A program made the translations under genes and the position numbers. DNA of 64,000 nt, from assembly GCA_031269465.1 (NCBI GenBank), contig JAISZB010000110.1, positions 28,412-92,411 on the forward strand. The letters are read 5' to 3'. Below, in pieces: positions 34,478 to 43,323 of this stretch. Source of the DNA: Clostridiales bacterium (GTDB lineage Bacteria > Bacillota > Clostridia > Lachnospirales > WQUN01). The notes beneath the pieces were generated by a model. That model searched no databases. It saw nothing but the letters and a program-made list of their open reading frames with translations, and was not told the origin of the DNA. How positions within the stretch are numbered: position 1 is the stretch's first letter; each line of letters opens with the position of its first letter.

Positions 34478-34579
34478 GCTGATATGCATATGAAAACTCT
34501 GATTTTGGAGTTTGATTCGCACTTTCGCTCTTTAAAATCAAGCTCCAAAATTGGAGCATCTGACTGAAAATCGGCATGA
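34478..34579. repeat. Palindromic element, variant core
   Basis: GCTGATATGCATATGAAAAC, GATTTTGGAGTTTGATTCGC, ATCAAGCTCCAAAATTGG and CTGAAAATCGGCAT. Confidence 0.6.
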
Positions 34580-34736
34580 TATTTTTCCGCAACTTAAAAT
34601 TTGGGAACTCTGCCTGCATGCGAGGGCTTGTCGAAGCGTCATAGGCTGAAGTCGCAGTTAGGGGTTTCAATGGCCATGAGGCCGAGCGAAATGGATGAAC
34701 GAGCGAGCTTTACAACTGTTGACAGGAGATGAATTT

Positions 34737-35768
34737 ATGTACAATCAGAAGATAAGGGTAGTGCAGTATGGCTGCGGAAAGATGGCAAAGGTCATTCTTC
34801 GCTACCTCTACGAGAAAGGCGCGGAAATAGTAGGAGCGATTGACGTCAATCCCGCTGTTGTCGGAATGGATGTCGGAGACTATGCCGAGCTGGGATTCAA
34901 GCTTGGGGTAACTATTAGGAGTGACGCGGACGCTGTATTGGATGAATGCGATCCAGACATAGCGGTTGTAACTTTGTTCAGCTTTATGAAAGATGTTTAC
35001 CCGCATTTTGAAAAGTGCGCTTCTCGAGGCATAAATGTAGTCTCTACATGCGAGGAGGCTATTTATCCATGGACGACAGCCAGCTCCTTCACAAACAAGT
35101 TGGATAGATTAGCAAAGGATAACAATTGTACAGTTGTAGGCTCCGGGATGCAGGATGTGTACTGGATCAATCTGATCGCCTGCGTGGCCGGCGGAGTCCA
35201 TAGGATTGATAGAATTGAAGGCGCGATAAGCTACAATGTTGAAGACTATGGCTTAGCGCTTGCGAAAGCTCATGGAGTAGGATTGACAGCTGATGAATTC
35301 GAAAAGCAACTGGCTCATCCCGAAACTCTGGAGCCTTCATATGTATGGAATTCAAATGAGTCCCTCTGCGCAAAATTGGGGTTGACTATCAAAACGCAAA
35401 CGCAAAAATCAGTTCCATACTTCTATCATGAGGATGTGTATTCATCCACCATGGGAGAGACGATTAAAAAGGGCTTGTGCATAGGCATGAGCGCGGTTGT
35501 GACGACTCAAACCCATCAAGGGCCTGTGATAGAAACCCAGTGCATAGGGAAGGTCTATGCTCCAGATGATGGCGACATGTGCGATTGGAAGATAATAGGC
35601 GAGCCAAACACTCAGTTTTCAGTTGCAAAGCCAGCGACTGTGGAGCACACATGCGCTTCGATAGTAAACCGGATACCGATTATTTTAAGCGCTCAACCAG
35701 GCTACGTAACCGTTGATCAGTTGGATGAGCTTGAATACTTGACTTATCCGATGCATATGTATCTGTAG
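34737..35768 (+). CDS. ord: 2,4-diaminopentanoate dehydrogenase (dihydrodipicolinate reductase-like fold)
   Basis: A 343-aa NAD(P)-dependent dehydrogenase that resembles Ord of the oxidative branch of ornithine fermentation, which converts 2,4-diaminopentanoate to 2-amino-4-oxopentanoate. The Rossmann motif reads [17 protein letters not shown], with [13 protein letters not shown] and [12 protein letters not shown] further on and a C-terminal PMHMYL. The start is ATG at 34737 behind CAGGAG. The other ornithine-pathway genes (ortAB, oraSE, orr) are not in the window, so the role is inferred from family only; other amino-acid dehydrogenases share the fold. A convergent terminator follows. Confidence 0.8.
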   Translation: MYNQKIRVVQYGCGKMAKVILRYLYEKGAEIVGAIDVNPAVVGMDVGDYAELGFKLGVTIRSDADAVLDECDPDIAVVTLFSFMKDVYPHFEKCASRGINVVSTCEEAIYPWTTASSFTNKLDRLAKDNNCTVVGSGMQDVYWINLIACVAGGVHRIDRIEGAISYNVEDYGLALAKAHGVGLTADEFEKQLAHPETLEPSYVWNSNESLCAKLGLTIKTQTQKSVPYFYHEDVYSSTMGETIKKGLCIGMSAVVTTQTHQGPVIETQCIGKVYAPDDGDMCDWKIIGEPNTQFSVAKPATVEHTCASIVNRIPIILSAQPGYVTVDQLDELEYLTYPMHMYL

Positions 35769-35776
35769 ATCAAAAA

Positions 35777-35823
35777 GAAAGAGAGCGATAGAGGCCATAG
35801 AGTCTCTTCCGCTCTCTTTTTTA
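35777..35823. terminator. Bidirectional terminator
   Basis: AAAAGAGAGCG-type left arm (35777-35787) pairs with CGCTCTCTTTT (35810-35820), flanked by As on one side and Ts on the other. It lies between the converging ord and DUF2207 genes. Confidence 0.75.
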
Positions 35824-37185
35824 TGTTTCGGGCATTGCCTTCACCTTGCTTTTCCTGCGATCTGTTTTAGCCGAAAAAGACAGGCTCACAATTGCGGAAG
35901 AAAACTCAGCGTCATAGTCAGATGCTAGCATGCGGGGGAGATCTTGCGCTATAAACCATGAAGGCCGCTCAATTGAGGCGCGTTCAAAGTTTCTGGCCCA
36001 TTTTCTTCCAACTCCTATTGCGTGGGCATATGGATAAATGCTGAAGAAATAGGATGGATCATCAGCCAGCAACATATTTACGCGCGCTTTCTCATCGCTT
36101 TCAAGAAACGACCTGAAACCCAGAGCCGTTTCTTGATGTCGACTCCCCCGTTCATTTCGAGGTCGGCATTTATGGGAGATAAGGAGAGAAAATAAGCATG
36201 AGAGAGCGGCAATGGAATATGAGAAAAAGTTTCCGGTGGCATAGCCGTAAATGCTGAAAGCAATGACAAGGGCAACTGTAGGGACGATTGCAATTGCAAC
36301 TGCAATTCCATTCCAGCGGCTAGACCTTGCCTTGCGCATTCCAAGAGAAATAGGCAAATCAAGAAAAAAAGCAAGAAGAAACGAGCAGAAGGCAGTTGCT
36401 AGAACTGCGAATATCGGCTTCTCAAACGCATAGAAGCCGCAAACTGCAGGGTAAATGGCCATAGCAAGGGCGACGATGCCAGGAATTTTGACGATAAGCT
36501 GCTTGGCAAAGCTTTTTTTAAAGAAGATATCCTCTTTTTTGAATTTCTCCTTCTTCACTTCTTTGGCTGCGGAATTCAAGGAAAGGAAAAATGAACTTTT
36601 TTCCAGATCGAAAGTGCTTACTTTATTATCCGAACCATAAGTGAACATTTCACGGAACAGCTTTTCTTCATAACCGTTGGCATCCAAATTCAAAGGTTTT
36701 AGCCGGTGGATGGTGAAGCCTCGCTTGAACCCGCTTCCTGTCTGCATTGCGGTTCTCGTCAATGAGACGCTTCCTGTGGCAGCCCAGTAGAAAATCATAG
36801 ACAACATGTCTCTGGGAGCGACTTTGCCTTTAATTATTAGGGCGAACTCGGCTGGAGTCTGGCCAGAAGGCGGATAGAAAGAAAACCTGGGGTTAAGCTG
36901 GCGCCCTTTGAACATGAGCAGAATTATAGAACTCAGCGCTGCTATAAACGGGTAGAGAAGAGTTTGATTGTCCAGTTTTTCTCCGTTCCGCTCAAATGGA
37001 AGTCTTTCTAAAAAGGAAGTCAAAAAAGCGGGCGTCTGACTGTTTGATTCTGATGATTCAAGCGCTGAAGAGCTTATAAGGCCGGCTTCTTTTTGATTAA
37101 ACGCCATTTCGCCGGCATATGCGCATACTGTTATGCTTAAAGCCGCTAATGCACATATATGAATATTTAAGCGCTTCAAGTCCAT
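35821..37185 (-). CDS. DUF2207-type membrane protein lacking its N-terminal domain
   Basis: An exported or membrane protein of 454 aa. The start at 37185 is fixed by TCAGGAGGA and opens a signal peptide (DLKRLNIHICALAALSITVC). A short Ser-rich linker leads to a membrane helix (LYPFIAALSSIILLMF) and then the cytoplasmic and membrane part of DUF2207 proteins (PSGQTPAEFALIIKGKVAPR, DMLSMIFYWAATGSVSL). Two further pairs of helices lie near residues 275-345. The large N-terminal DUF2207 beta domain normally between signal and first helix is missing, leaving about 50 residues. The function of the family is unknown. Confidence 0.7.
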   Translation of the reverse strand: MDLKRLNIHICALAALSITVCAYAGEMAFNQKEAGLISSSALESSESNSQTPAFLTSFLERLPFERNGEKLDNQTLLYPFIAALSSIILLMFKGRQLNPRFSFYPPSGQTPAEFALIIKGKVAPRDMLSMIFYWAATGSVSLTRTAMQTGSGFKRGFTIHRLKPLNLDANGYEEKLFREMFTYGSDNKVSTFDLEKSSFFLSLNSAAKEVKKEKFKKEDIFFKKSFAKQLIVKIPGIVALAMAIYPAVCGFYAFEKPIFAVLATAFCSFLLAFFLDLPISLGMRKARSSRWNGIAVAIAIVPTVALVIAFSIYGYATGNFFSYSIAALSCLFSLLISHKCRPRNERGSRHQETALGFRSFLESDEKARVNMLLADDPSYFFSIYPYAHAIGVGRKWARNFERASIERPSWFIAQDLPRMLASDYDAEFSSAIVSLSFSAKTDRRKSKVKAMPET

Positions 37186-37204
37186 TCCTCCTGAAAATTC
37201 AATT

Positions 37205-37258
37205 CTATATTGATCTGCGGCTGAATGTACCGATTTAGGGGACGGATTATCCATAAGC
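37205..37258. repeat. Left arm of a palindromic element
   Basis: TATATTGATCTGCGGCTG, AATGTACCGATTTAGGGG and ACGGATTATCCATAAGCG. Confidence 0.45.
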
Positions 37259-37286
37259 GTTGCAAAATCCGTCAAAATCCGTACAT

Positions 37287-37421
37287 TATACTGCTTTTCA
37301 TATAAAATTACCTTTTTTGGAGCTTGATTATACAGCGAGTGCAAATTGGCGATATTGTATTTCGCGCCACTCAATGGCTAATCAAGCTCCTAAAAAGGAA
37401 CAATTGATGAAAAGCGGTATA
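37287..37421. repeat. TA-flanked palindromic element, full copy
   Basis: TATACTGCTTTTCATATAAA; TTTTTTGGAGCTTGATTATA; a diverged core GTGCAAATTGGCGATATTGT; GGCTAATCAAGCTCC; TTGATGAAAAGCGGTATA. Confidence 0.85.
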
Positions 37422-37694
37422 AAAAGGAACTTTCCACTGAGCACCAGTATATTCAAGCTTAAAGCCCATCGAAGGCAGTTTATTTATACACAAGCCATAA
37501 TATAGATTTTACCGCAAAAAAGAAGAGAATTCTACACTTTATCGTAAACCGGAAATATTTGCATCTGTTTTATCAAAGTGCGCTGATTGCATGGATACAT
37601 TTGATTCAAATCTGTATAGCAGGCTAAGGCGCTATTAAAATATGGATATACCGGTCTGTCATTTTAGCACCATATGGCATGCTTGAATCATATG

Positions 37695-37795
37695 ATACTG
37701 ATGTGCAGGCAAACGCGCCGATTTTGCGCGATTATTCATTGGGCGTTGTATGCTCCAGCCGCAAAATCAGAATTTTCCGAAGCGCATCAGTATGT
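37695..37795. repeat. Diverged palindromic element before the peptidoglycan-binding protein
   Basis: GATACTGATGTGCAGGC, CCGATTTTGCGCGATTATTC, CCGCAAAATCAG and GCGCATCAGTATG. Confidence 0.5.
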
Positions 37796-37930
37796 ATTGC
37801 AGCGTTGCGCTGAGGGGTTTTGCAACCTGAAAAAGCGGCTATAGCTGAAGCGCCGCTTTCGGGCAAAGCCGGGAGTATCGCGGCAGGATGCGGCAGCGTT
37901 GATCAGGCAATTGAAAAGGCAGGTGCGAAT

Positions 37931-40900
37931 ATGGGTTTAGGCTATTTGACAGTGGTTTTGCGCATGGCGGAAGACGCTGTTCCGGTTCCAGATGCAAGAG
38001 TTCTGATTAAGGATAAGTATGGGAACATTCTGTACAATCTCCTTGCAGATTCTAACGGAAAAACTCAGCAGGTTGCGCTGGATGTCACAGATTCAAAGCT
38101 GATAGGCGAGCACTATCACCGGATCAGCAGCTTCAACGTTGAAGTTCTGCAGTCAGACCGCTTTGGAGGAGTGTCAATCTACGGAGCGGAGGTGTACGAG
38201 AATCTATCGTCAACCCTTCCGATAGATATGTACCCTATATCTCTTGGCAGAAGCAATGCGGATAACACCACCGAGATATACGTTCCGGGAGAGCATGGCG
38301 CAGACTGGAGAGCAGCTCCAGAAAGGCGCTCGGTTCCGCCTGAAGTGGATGTTCATGCTTCTACAAATACTGTGAAGATTCCGGAATACATCGTAGTTCA
38401 TCTAGGGTACTACCTGAACTGGGCGAATGATATCAAAGTACCATTCGTCGAATACATCAAGAATGTCGCTTCCAGTGAAATCTATGCTGATTGGACTGAA
38501 TCAACGCTCTACGCTAACATATACTGCCACATCACCTTTGCCCTGAACAGGATCTACACTGTGTGGTACAGAAGCCAGGGGTACTCATTTGATATAACAA
38601 ACGACACCAGAACAGATCAATACTATGTAGTAGGCCAGACAATACCTGATAACATTTCAAGGATCGTAGACGAGATCTTCAACATCTATGTCAGCCGCGC
38701 CGGCCGCAATGATCCTTACTTCACTCAGTACTGCAACGGCACGACTTCAACCTGCAACGGCTTGTCGCAGTGGGGCAGCCAGGGCCTTGGGCTTCAGGGG
38801 TACACTCCCATCCAGATACTGAGGTATTACTATCCAGATGATGTGGATCTGGTGGAATCCAATGAGTTTTCATCTAATAATGAAACTTTTCCCGGCTGGA
38901 ACATGTCAGCTGGCATGAGCAGCGAGAACATCAAGCTCATGCAGGACTATCTGAACAGGATAAGCTCAAACTACCCAGCCATAGGCAAGATACCAAATCC
39001 AAACGGATACTTCGATTCGGCCACTACGGCAGCGGTAAAGAACTTTCAGAGCATATTCGGACTGACTGCCGATGGCGTAATCGGCAAGGGGACATGGTAT
39101 GAGATTACAAGGAAGTATGTAGCCGTAAAAAAGCTGGGGGAGTTAGACAGCGAGGGCGAGCGCATCGGGATCGGATACAGCCCTCCAAATGTGACGCTAA
39201 GCCAGGGCATGGGCGGAAGCGATAAAAATGCAGTGTATGTGGCGGAGCTGCAGTTCATCCTAAGCTATATTTCTCAATTTGTAAACACTGTGCCTGGAGT
39301 CGTGGAAAACTCTTATTTCGACCAGATTACAAAGGATTCCGTCATCGGATTCCAAAAGTCATTCGGGCTTCCGCAGACGGGAGTGGTCAATGCGGCTACA
39401 TGGCAGACTCTCTATGATGAGTATTGGGATATAAAGAATTCAGTTTCAAATCCAGGAGAAAATCCGGACGCCGATTCTCCCGCGTATCCTGGATATCTGT
39501 TGCGGCTTGGCTCTTCGGGCGACGCTGTTCGCACGCTTCAGCAGCGCTTGCTTGAACTTTCAAAGAGCTACCCGTCGATACCTTCCGTAAGCGCAGACGG
39601 GAATTTCGGACCTGGAACGCAGGCGGCAGTCATTGCGTTTCAAAGCCTTTTCGGACTGTCGGCTGACGGCATAGTCGGGCAAAGCACCTGGGACAGGATA
39701 ATGCATGAGTATAATATCATGCCTGATCCAGGGACGCCGGATTACTCTTATCCGGGATATATGCTGAGGCTAGGCTCATCGGGAGAGGCTGTCCGGATAA
39801 TGCAGGAACATCTGCTGGAGCTTTCGAAGCGCTATCCGTCAATTCCCGCAGTAGTTCCAGACGGAAACTTCGGCCCTGCCACACAGGCGGCGGTCATAGC
39901 GTTCCAGAACCTCTTCGGACTCTCAGCCGACGGCATAATCGGCCAGGGAACCTGGGAGAAAATAATATATGAATACAATAACGCCACTGAGCCAGCCACG
40001 CCTGACGCGCCTGAATATCCGGGATACCTGTTGAGGATCGGCTCCTCAGGCGAGCATGTCAAGATGATTCAAGAGTATCTGCTTGGCCTGTCAAAGATGT
40101 ATCCGTCAATTCCCGCGGTTACTCCGGACGGCGATTTCGGCCCGGCCACGCAGGCGGCGGTCATAGCGTTCCAGAACCTCTTCGGCTTGACTGCCGACGG
40201 CATAATCGGCCAGGGAACCTGGGACAGGATAATATACGAGTACAACAATCCGCCCGCGCCAGCTCCTGGGAATCCGGACTACAGCTACCCCGGCTACCTG
40301 CTGAGGCTAGGCTCGTCCGGCGAGGATGTCTTGATCATGCAGGAGCATCTTCTGGGGCTCTCGCAGATATACCCGTCCATCCCCGCAGTGACGCCCGACG
40401 GAAATTTCGGCCCGGCCACGCAGGCGGCGGTCATAGCGTTCCAGAACCTCTTCGGCTTGACTGCCGACGGCATAATCGGCCAGGGAACCTGGGACAGGAT
40501 AATATATGAGTACAACAATCCGCCCGCTTCAAATCTTCCCCAATATCCTGGATACCTGCTCAGGTTTGGATCAAGCGGAAGCGATGTCCTGGCGCTGCAG
40601 AACTATTTGAATGCGATTGCTCAGTCCTATAATACGATTCCTATTGTATCGGCAGACGGCGATTTCGGCTCCAGAACCCATACAGCAGTCATGGAATTCC
40701 AAAAGCTCTTTGGATTGAATCCAGACGGAATTGTTGGAAAAGAAACGTGGGATAAGATCGCATCCGTCTATGCGGGCTTGCCTTCAGGATCTTCTCCAGC
40801 GTATCCAGGCGGGACGCTCACAGTCGGCTCGACTGGAGTAAGCGTGCAGACGATGCAAAACTACCTGAACGAAATAGGAAAGGTATATCCGTCCATACCG

Positions 40901-41473
40901 TCTCTGACAGCTGACGGCAAGTTCGGAAATGGCACAAGGCAATCCGTCATGGAATTTCAAAGGCTGTTCGGCCTGAATCCGGACGGAGTAGTCGGAAAGA
41001 ATACTTGGGACAGAATAGTTTCAGTCTATGCCAGCATTGGGTTTGCAAACAGAGGCCAATATCCAGGCGCAGCTCTGCGGCAAGGGGACAGCGGCGAAAA
41101 TGTGCGCTTTATGCAAAGCCATTTGAATGCCTTGGCTGACTTTTATCCTTCAATACCCCGCACTTCAGTCGATGGAGTGTTCGGAACGGGAATGAAAAAT
41201 AGCGTTGCAGCTTTTCAGAGGCTATTCGGACTGGATGCTGACGGGATCATAGGGAAAAACAGCTGGGACAGCATAATGGCTGCGTATAACGCCAGCTTGA
41301 TGCCAGCCAGCAATGATCCCTGCTGCAATTCGAGCGCCCGAAGCGCAGCCCAGGCTGCGAACTCCAGCGCGGTCAACGACGATGATCCTTCAAGCGGCCA
41401 AAGCTCTTCAGACGGCAACTGCGCGTGCAGCTTGAGGATGCTTCTGCTTCTCCTGCTCTTCAAGAGATGCTAG
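37931..41473 (+). CDS. Large peptidoglycan-binding protein with SpoIID-like domain and nine PG_binding_1 repeats
   Basis: About 1180 aa. Residues 1-110 form a Cna/carboxypeptidase-regulatory-like beta domain. Next is a SpoIID/LytB-related domain (FVEYIKNVASSEIYADW, FALNRIYTVWYRSQGY, PYFTQYCNGTTSTCNGLSQW). From nt 38900 there are nine peptidoglycan-binding repeats of about 85 aa, with the pattern YPGxLLRxGSSGxxVxxMQ...DGxFGPxTQAAVxAFQ, then LFGLxADGIIGxGTWDxI. The tail is Cys- and Ser-rich with LRMLLLLLLFKRC. No signal peptide is visible. I prefer the ATG at 37931 (GGCAGGTG upstream); the frame is open from a TTG at 37820. Similar clostridial proteins are thought to act on the spore or cell envelope. 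Confidence 0.85.
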   Translation: MGLGYLTVVLRMAEDAVPVPDARVLIKDKYGNILYNLLADSNGKTQQVALDVTDSKLIGEHYHRISSFNVEVLQSDRFGGVSIYGAEVYENLSSTLPIDMYPISLGRSNADNTTEIYVPGEHGADWRAAPERRSVPPEVDVHASTNTVKIPEYIVVHLGYYLNWANDIKVPFVEYIKNVASSEIYADWTESTLYANIYCHITFALNRIYTVWYRSQGYSFDITNDTRTDQYYVVGQTIPDNISRIVDEIFNIYVSRAGRNDPYFTQYCNGTTSTCNGLSQWGSQGLGLQGYTPIQILRYYYPDDVDLVESNEFSSNNETFPGWNMSAGMSSENIKLMQDYLNRISSNYPAIGKIPNPNGYFDSATTAAVKNFQSIFGLTADGVIGKGTWYEITRKYVAVKKLGELDSEGERIGIGYSPPNVTLSQGMGGSDKNAVYVAELQFILSYISQFVNTVPGVVENSYFDQITKDSVIGFQKSFGLPQTGVVNAATWQTLYDEYWDIKNSVSNPGENPDADSPAYPGYLLRLGSSGDAVRTLQQRLLELSKSYPSIPSVSADGNFGPGTQAAVIAFQSLFGLSADGIVGQSTWDRIMHEYNIMPDPGTPDYSYPGYMLRLGSSGEAVRIMQEHLLELSKRYPSIPAVVPDGNFGPATQAAVIAFQNLFGLSADGIIGQGTWEKIIYEYNNATEPATPDAPEYPGYLLRIGSSGEHVKMIQEYLLGLSKMYPSIPAVTPDGDFGPATQAAVIAFQNLFGLTADGIIGQGTWDRIIYEYNNPPAPAPGNPDYSYPGYLLRLGSSGEDVLIMQEHLLGLSQIYPSIPAVTPDGNFGPATQAAVIAFQNLFGLTADGIIGQGTWDRIIYEYNNPPASNLPQYPGYLLRFGSSGSDVLALQNYLNAIAQSYNTIPIVSADGDFGSRTHTAVMEFQKLFGLNPDGIVGKETWDKIASVYAGLPSGSSPAYPGGTLTVGSTGVSVQTMQNYLNEIGKVYPSIPSLTADGKFGNGTRQSVMEFQRLFGLNPDGVVGKNTWDRIVSVYASIGFANRGQYPGAALRQGDSGENVRFMQSHLNALADFYPSIPRTSVDGVFGTGMKNSVAAFQRLFGLDADGIIGKNSWDSIMAAYNASLMPASNDPCCNSSARSAAQAANSSAVNDDDPSSGQSSSDGNCACSLRMLLLLLLFKRC

Positions 41474-41633
41474 GGATAAATGCAGATGATCGTTGGAAAG
41501 GCCGGATTGTGAATGAACTGGCCGCAAAATCCCTGCATTTGACTGTATATAAACGCTTGCGGCATCCTGCAGGCCTGCTCTCCAGCCGTAATCTGAAGAT
41601 TACTGCGTTTGCCAGCGTTTACAGATAAAGGAC

Positions 41634-41684
41634 AAAAGAATGCCGCCAAAGAGCCGAAAGGCCTTTTGACGGCATTCTTTTTTT
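41634..41684 (+). terminator. Terminator
   Basis: AAAAGAATGCCG and CGGCATTCTTTT form a 12-bp stem with an inner GCC/GGC-containing loop, followed by TTTT. Confidence 0.85.
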
Positions 41685-41801
41685 GTCGCTAAACGTTCAA
41701 ATGCATCCATTTAGCGGCAGCAGCCTCGCAACCAGAAGCGATGCGAATGAGCATTTCAAGCGGTGAAAACAAAGGCGGCAGCGCAAGGACGAGGCATTCG
41801 C

Positions 41802-42869
41802 TTACTTTGACTGCGTTTTTAGAGAGGCGGCGTATTTGCCGGCATCCCAACCTACCTCATATCCTGTCAGCTCTCCAACAAATCTGAGCGCTAACATAGT
41901 GCGATCAGATATTATTATTACGGGGTAAGTGATTGGAATTGATTTGCGGATCCCATTGTCAATGCGAATGATATTCTTGCTGTCCGAGCCGTTTTCAAGA
42001 AGGAATTCCAAACCGCCCTTTTTCATGCTGGTAGCCTTTGAAGCCGGTTCATAGCTGACAGAGAAGCCCAGGAATTCAAAAATCGAACGCATTTCAACAT
42101 ATACGCGGCTGTCTATTATTGTTGGAGGCACATTGAAGGAAAGTCGCTTTCCATCAACCTCTACAGACGGATTTGTTTGCTGGATCGGGTTTATGCGGTA
42201 GATGGAAGAGGTCAGCGCTCCAGCGGCGTGATCAATCGCCGTAAATGTAAAAATGTCAAAGCTGTTGTCGTTTCTAAACCTAAAGTCGCTCGTTCCATAG
42301 TTAACCATTGCCTCATTGGCGACAGGAACATATCCTACAGGAACAGAGTGGGGATGCCGCTCTAGAATCGTGAGCTTGGAGACTTGCTTGACGGCGGAGT
42401 ATATCGTGGATGAGCACTGGCAGATGCCTCCCCCAATGCCTTTGGTGCGTACGGAGTTCACCAATATGATGGATTCTCTCCAGCCGTTTGCCGTCGTAGT
42501 GGAATTTCCAGTGTTTTTATTGAAGCTGAAAGAAGCGCCTGATTTTACAATGACGTTATTCTTATAGCCGCCAAGCTCCATATTGTGGTTGCGATTGACA
42601 TCTGAAGCTGAAAAGCGAGTGGTGTACGAGGAGAGCTTTTGATAATTGGATTTTACGGGATTATATTGCTCAGCTATTTTTGGATCCGTCACTTTGAGCA
42701 ATGTATCCGTAATGTATCCGATAGTCCCTCCCGCTTCAACTTTAAACCAGCCGAGTTCCTTGCCTTCAATGGTAACTGCGGTTTCCGCGCTGAGAGTTTT
42801 TATCACATTGAAGCATATCCCCGCTCGGCTTCTCATATTGGCCGCGCTTGTTGTTACAGCGTTGGGCAT
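41802..42869 (-). CDS. VanW-domain protein with SH3 and copper-amine-oxidase-N-like domains
   Basis: 355 aa in three domains. An SH3_3-type domain at 3-60 (NAVTTSAANMRSRAGICFNV) is followed by a VanW domain (RFSASDVNRNHNMELGGYKN, then SGASFSFNKNTGNSTTTANG, GGGICQCSSTIYSAV). A C-terminal domain of the Cu_amine_oxidN1 type (SRVYVEMRSIFEFLGFSVSY, RTMLALRFVGELTGYEVGWD) follows; in clostridia this type binds cell-wall material. The ATG at 42869 has AGAAGG 8 bases upstream. The usual signal peptide is missing, so export is unclear, and the gene may have lost its 5' end. Confidence 0.82.
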   Translation of the reverse strand: MPNAVTTSAANMRSRAGICFNVIKTLSAETAVTIEGKELGWFKVEAGGTIGYITDTLLKVTDPKIAEQYNPVKSNYQKLSSYTTRFSASDVNRNHNMELGGYKNNVIVKSGASFSFNKNTGNSTTTANGWRESIILVNSVRTKGIGGGICQCSSTIYSAVKQVSKLTILERHPHSVPVGYVPVANEAMVNYGTSDFRFRNDNSFDIFTFTAIDHAAGALTSSIYRINPIQQTNPSVEVDGKRLSFNVPPTIIDSRVYVEMRSIFEFLGFSVSYEPASKATSMKKGGLEFLLENGSDSKNIIRIDNGIRKSIPITYPVIIISDRTMLALRFVGELTGYEVGWDAGKYAASLKTQSK

Positions 42870-42924
42870 CAAATGACCTTCTTTCTTGCTGCGCATTCAG
42901 GCATACATATTGATGAGTAAAAAA

Positions 42925-42985
42925 ACAGATTTTGGGCTTGATTTTACAGAGATGCAAAGTATAATCATACCCAAAATCAGTAAAG
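42925..42985. repeat. Short diverged palindromic element
   Basis: GATTTTGGGCTTGATTTTAC and GTATAATCATACCCAAAATC form a small inverted repeat of the same general type. Confidence 0.4.
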
Positions 42986-43256
42986 CGGGCGGTGCACCTT
43001 AAGCATAGATAAATGATAATCGCGATGATATAAGTATATACGTGCTATGGTAATAATTGTTTCAATTTTCAAGGCCGTCTATGAAAATGGATTAACCAGG
43101 CGCTTCTCACGGTGGACTGTCAAGCTTGAAAAATGTTCGGTTGGCTGCAAATCGGCATAGGTTGCTTCTTTGAAGGTTGGCTTTATGAGTGAGGATAGCT
43201 CCGTTTGCGAATCGAGCCTTTAAATCTTCTTAAACGTTTCCGGGAGACGGGAAAAA

Positions 43257-43304
43257 ATCGATTTTGGGCCTGACTATCCTATGATTCAGCGGATAATCAG
43301 GCCC
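43257..43304 (-). terminator. Terminator of the lactate permease gene
   Basis: On the minus strand TTTGGGCCTGATTATCC pairs with GGATAGTCAGGCCCAAA (one mismatch) and is followed by ATCGATTTTTT. The GATTATCC/GGATAGTC words link it to the palindromic family. Confidence 0.65.
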
Positions 43305-43323
43305 AAAGGCGAGGTTTCTGTAT

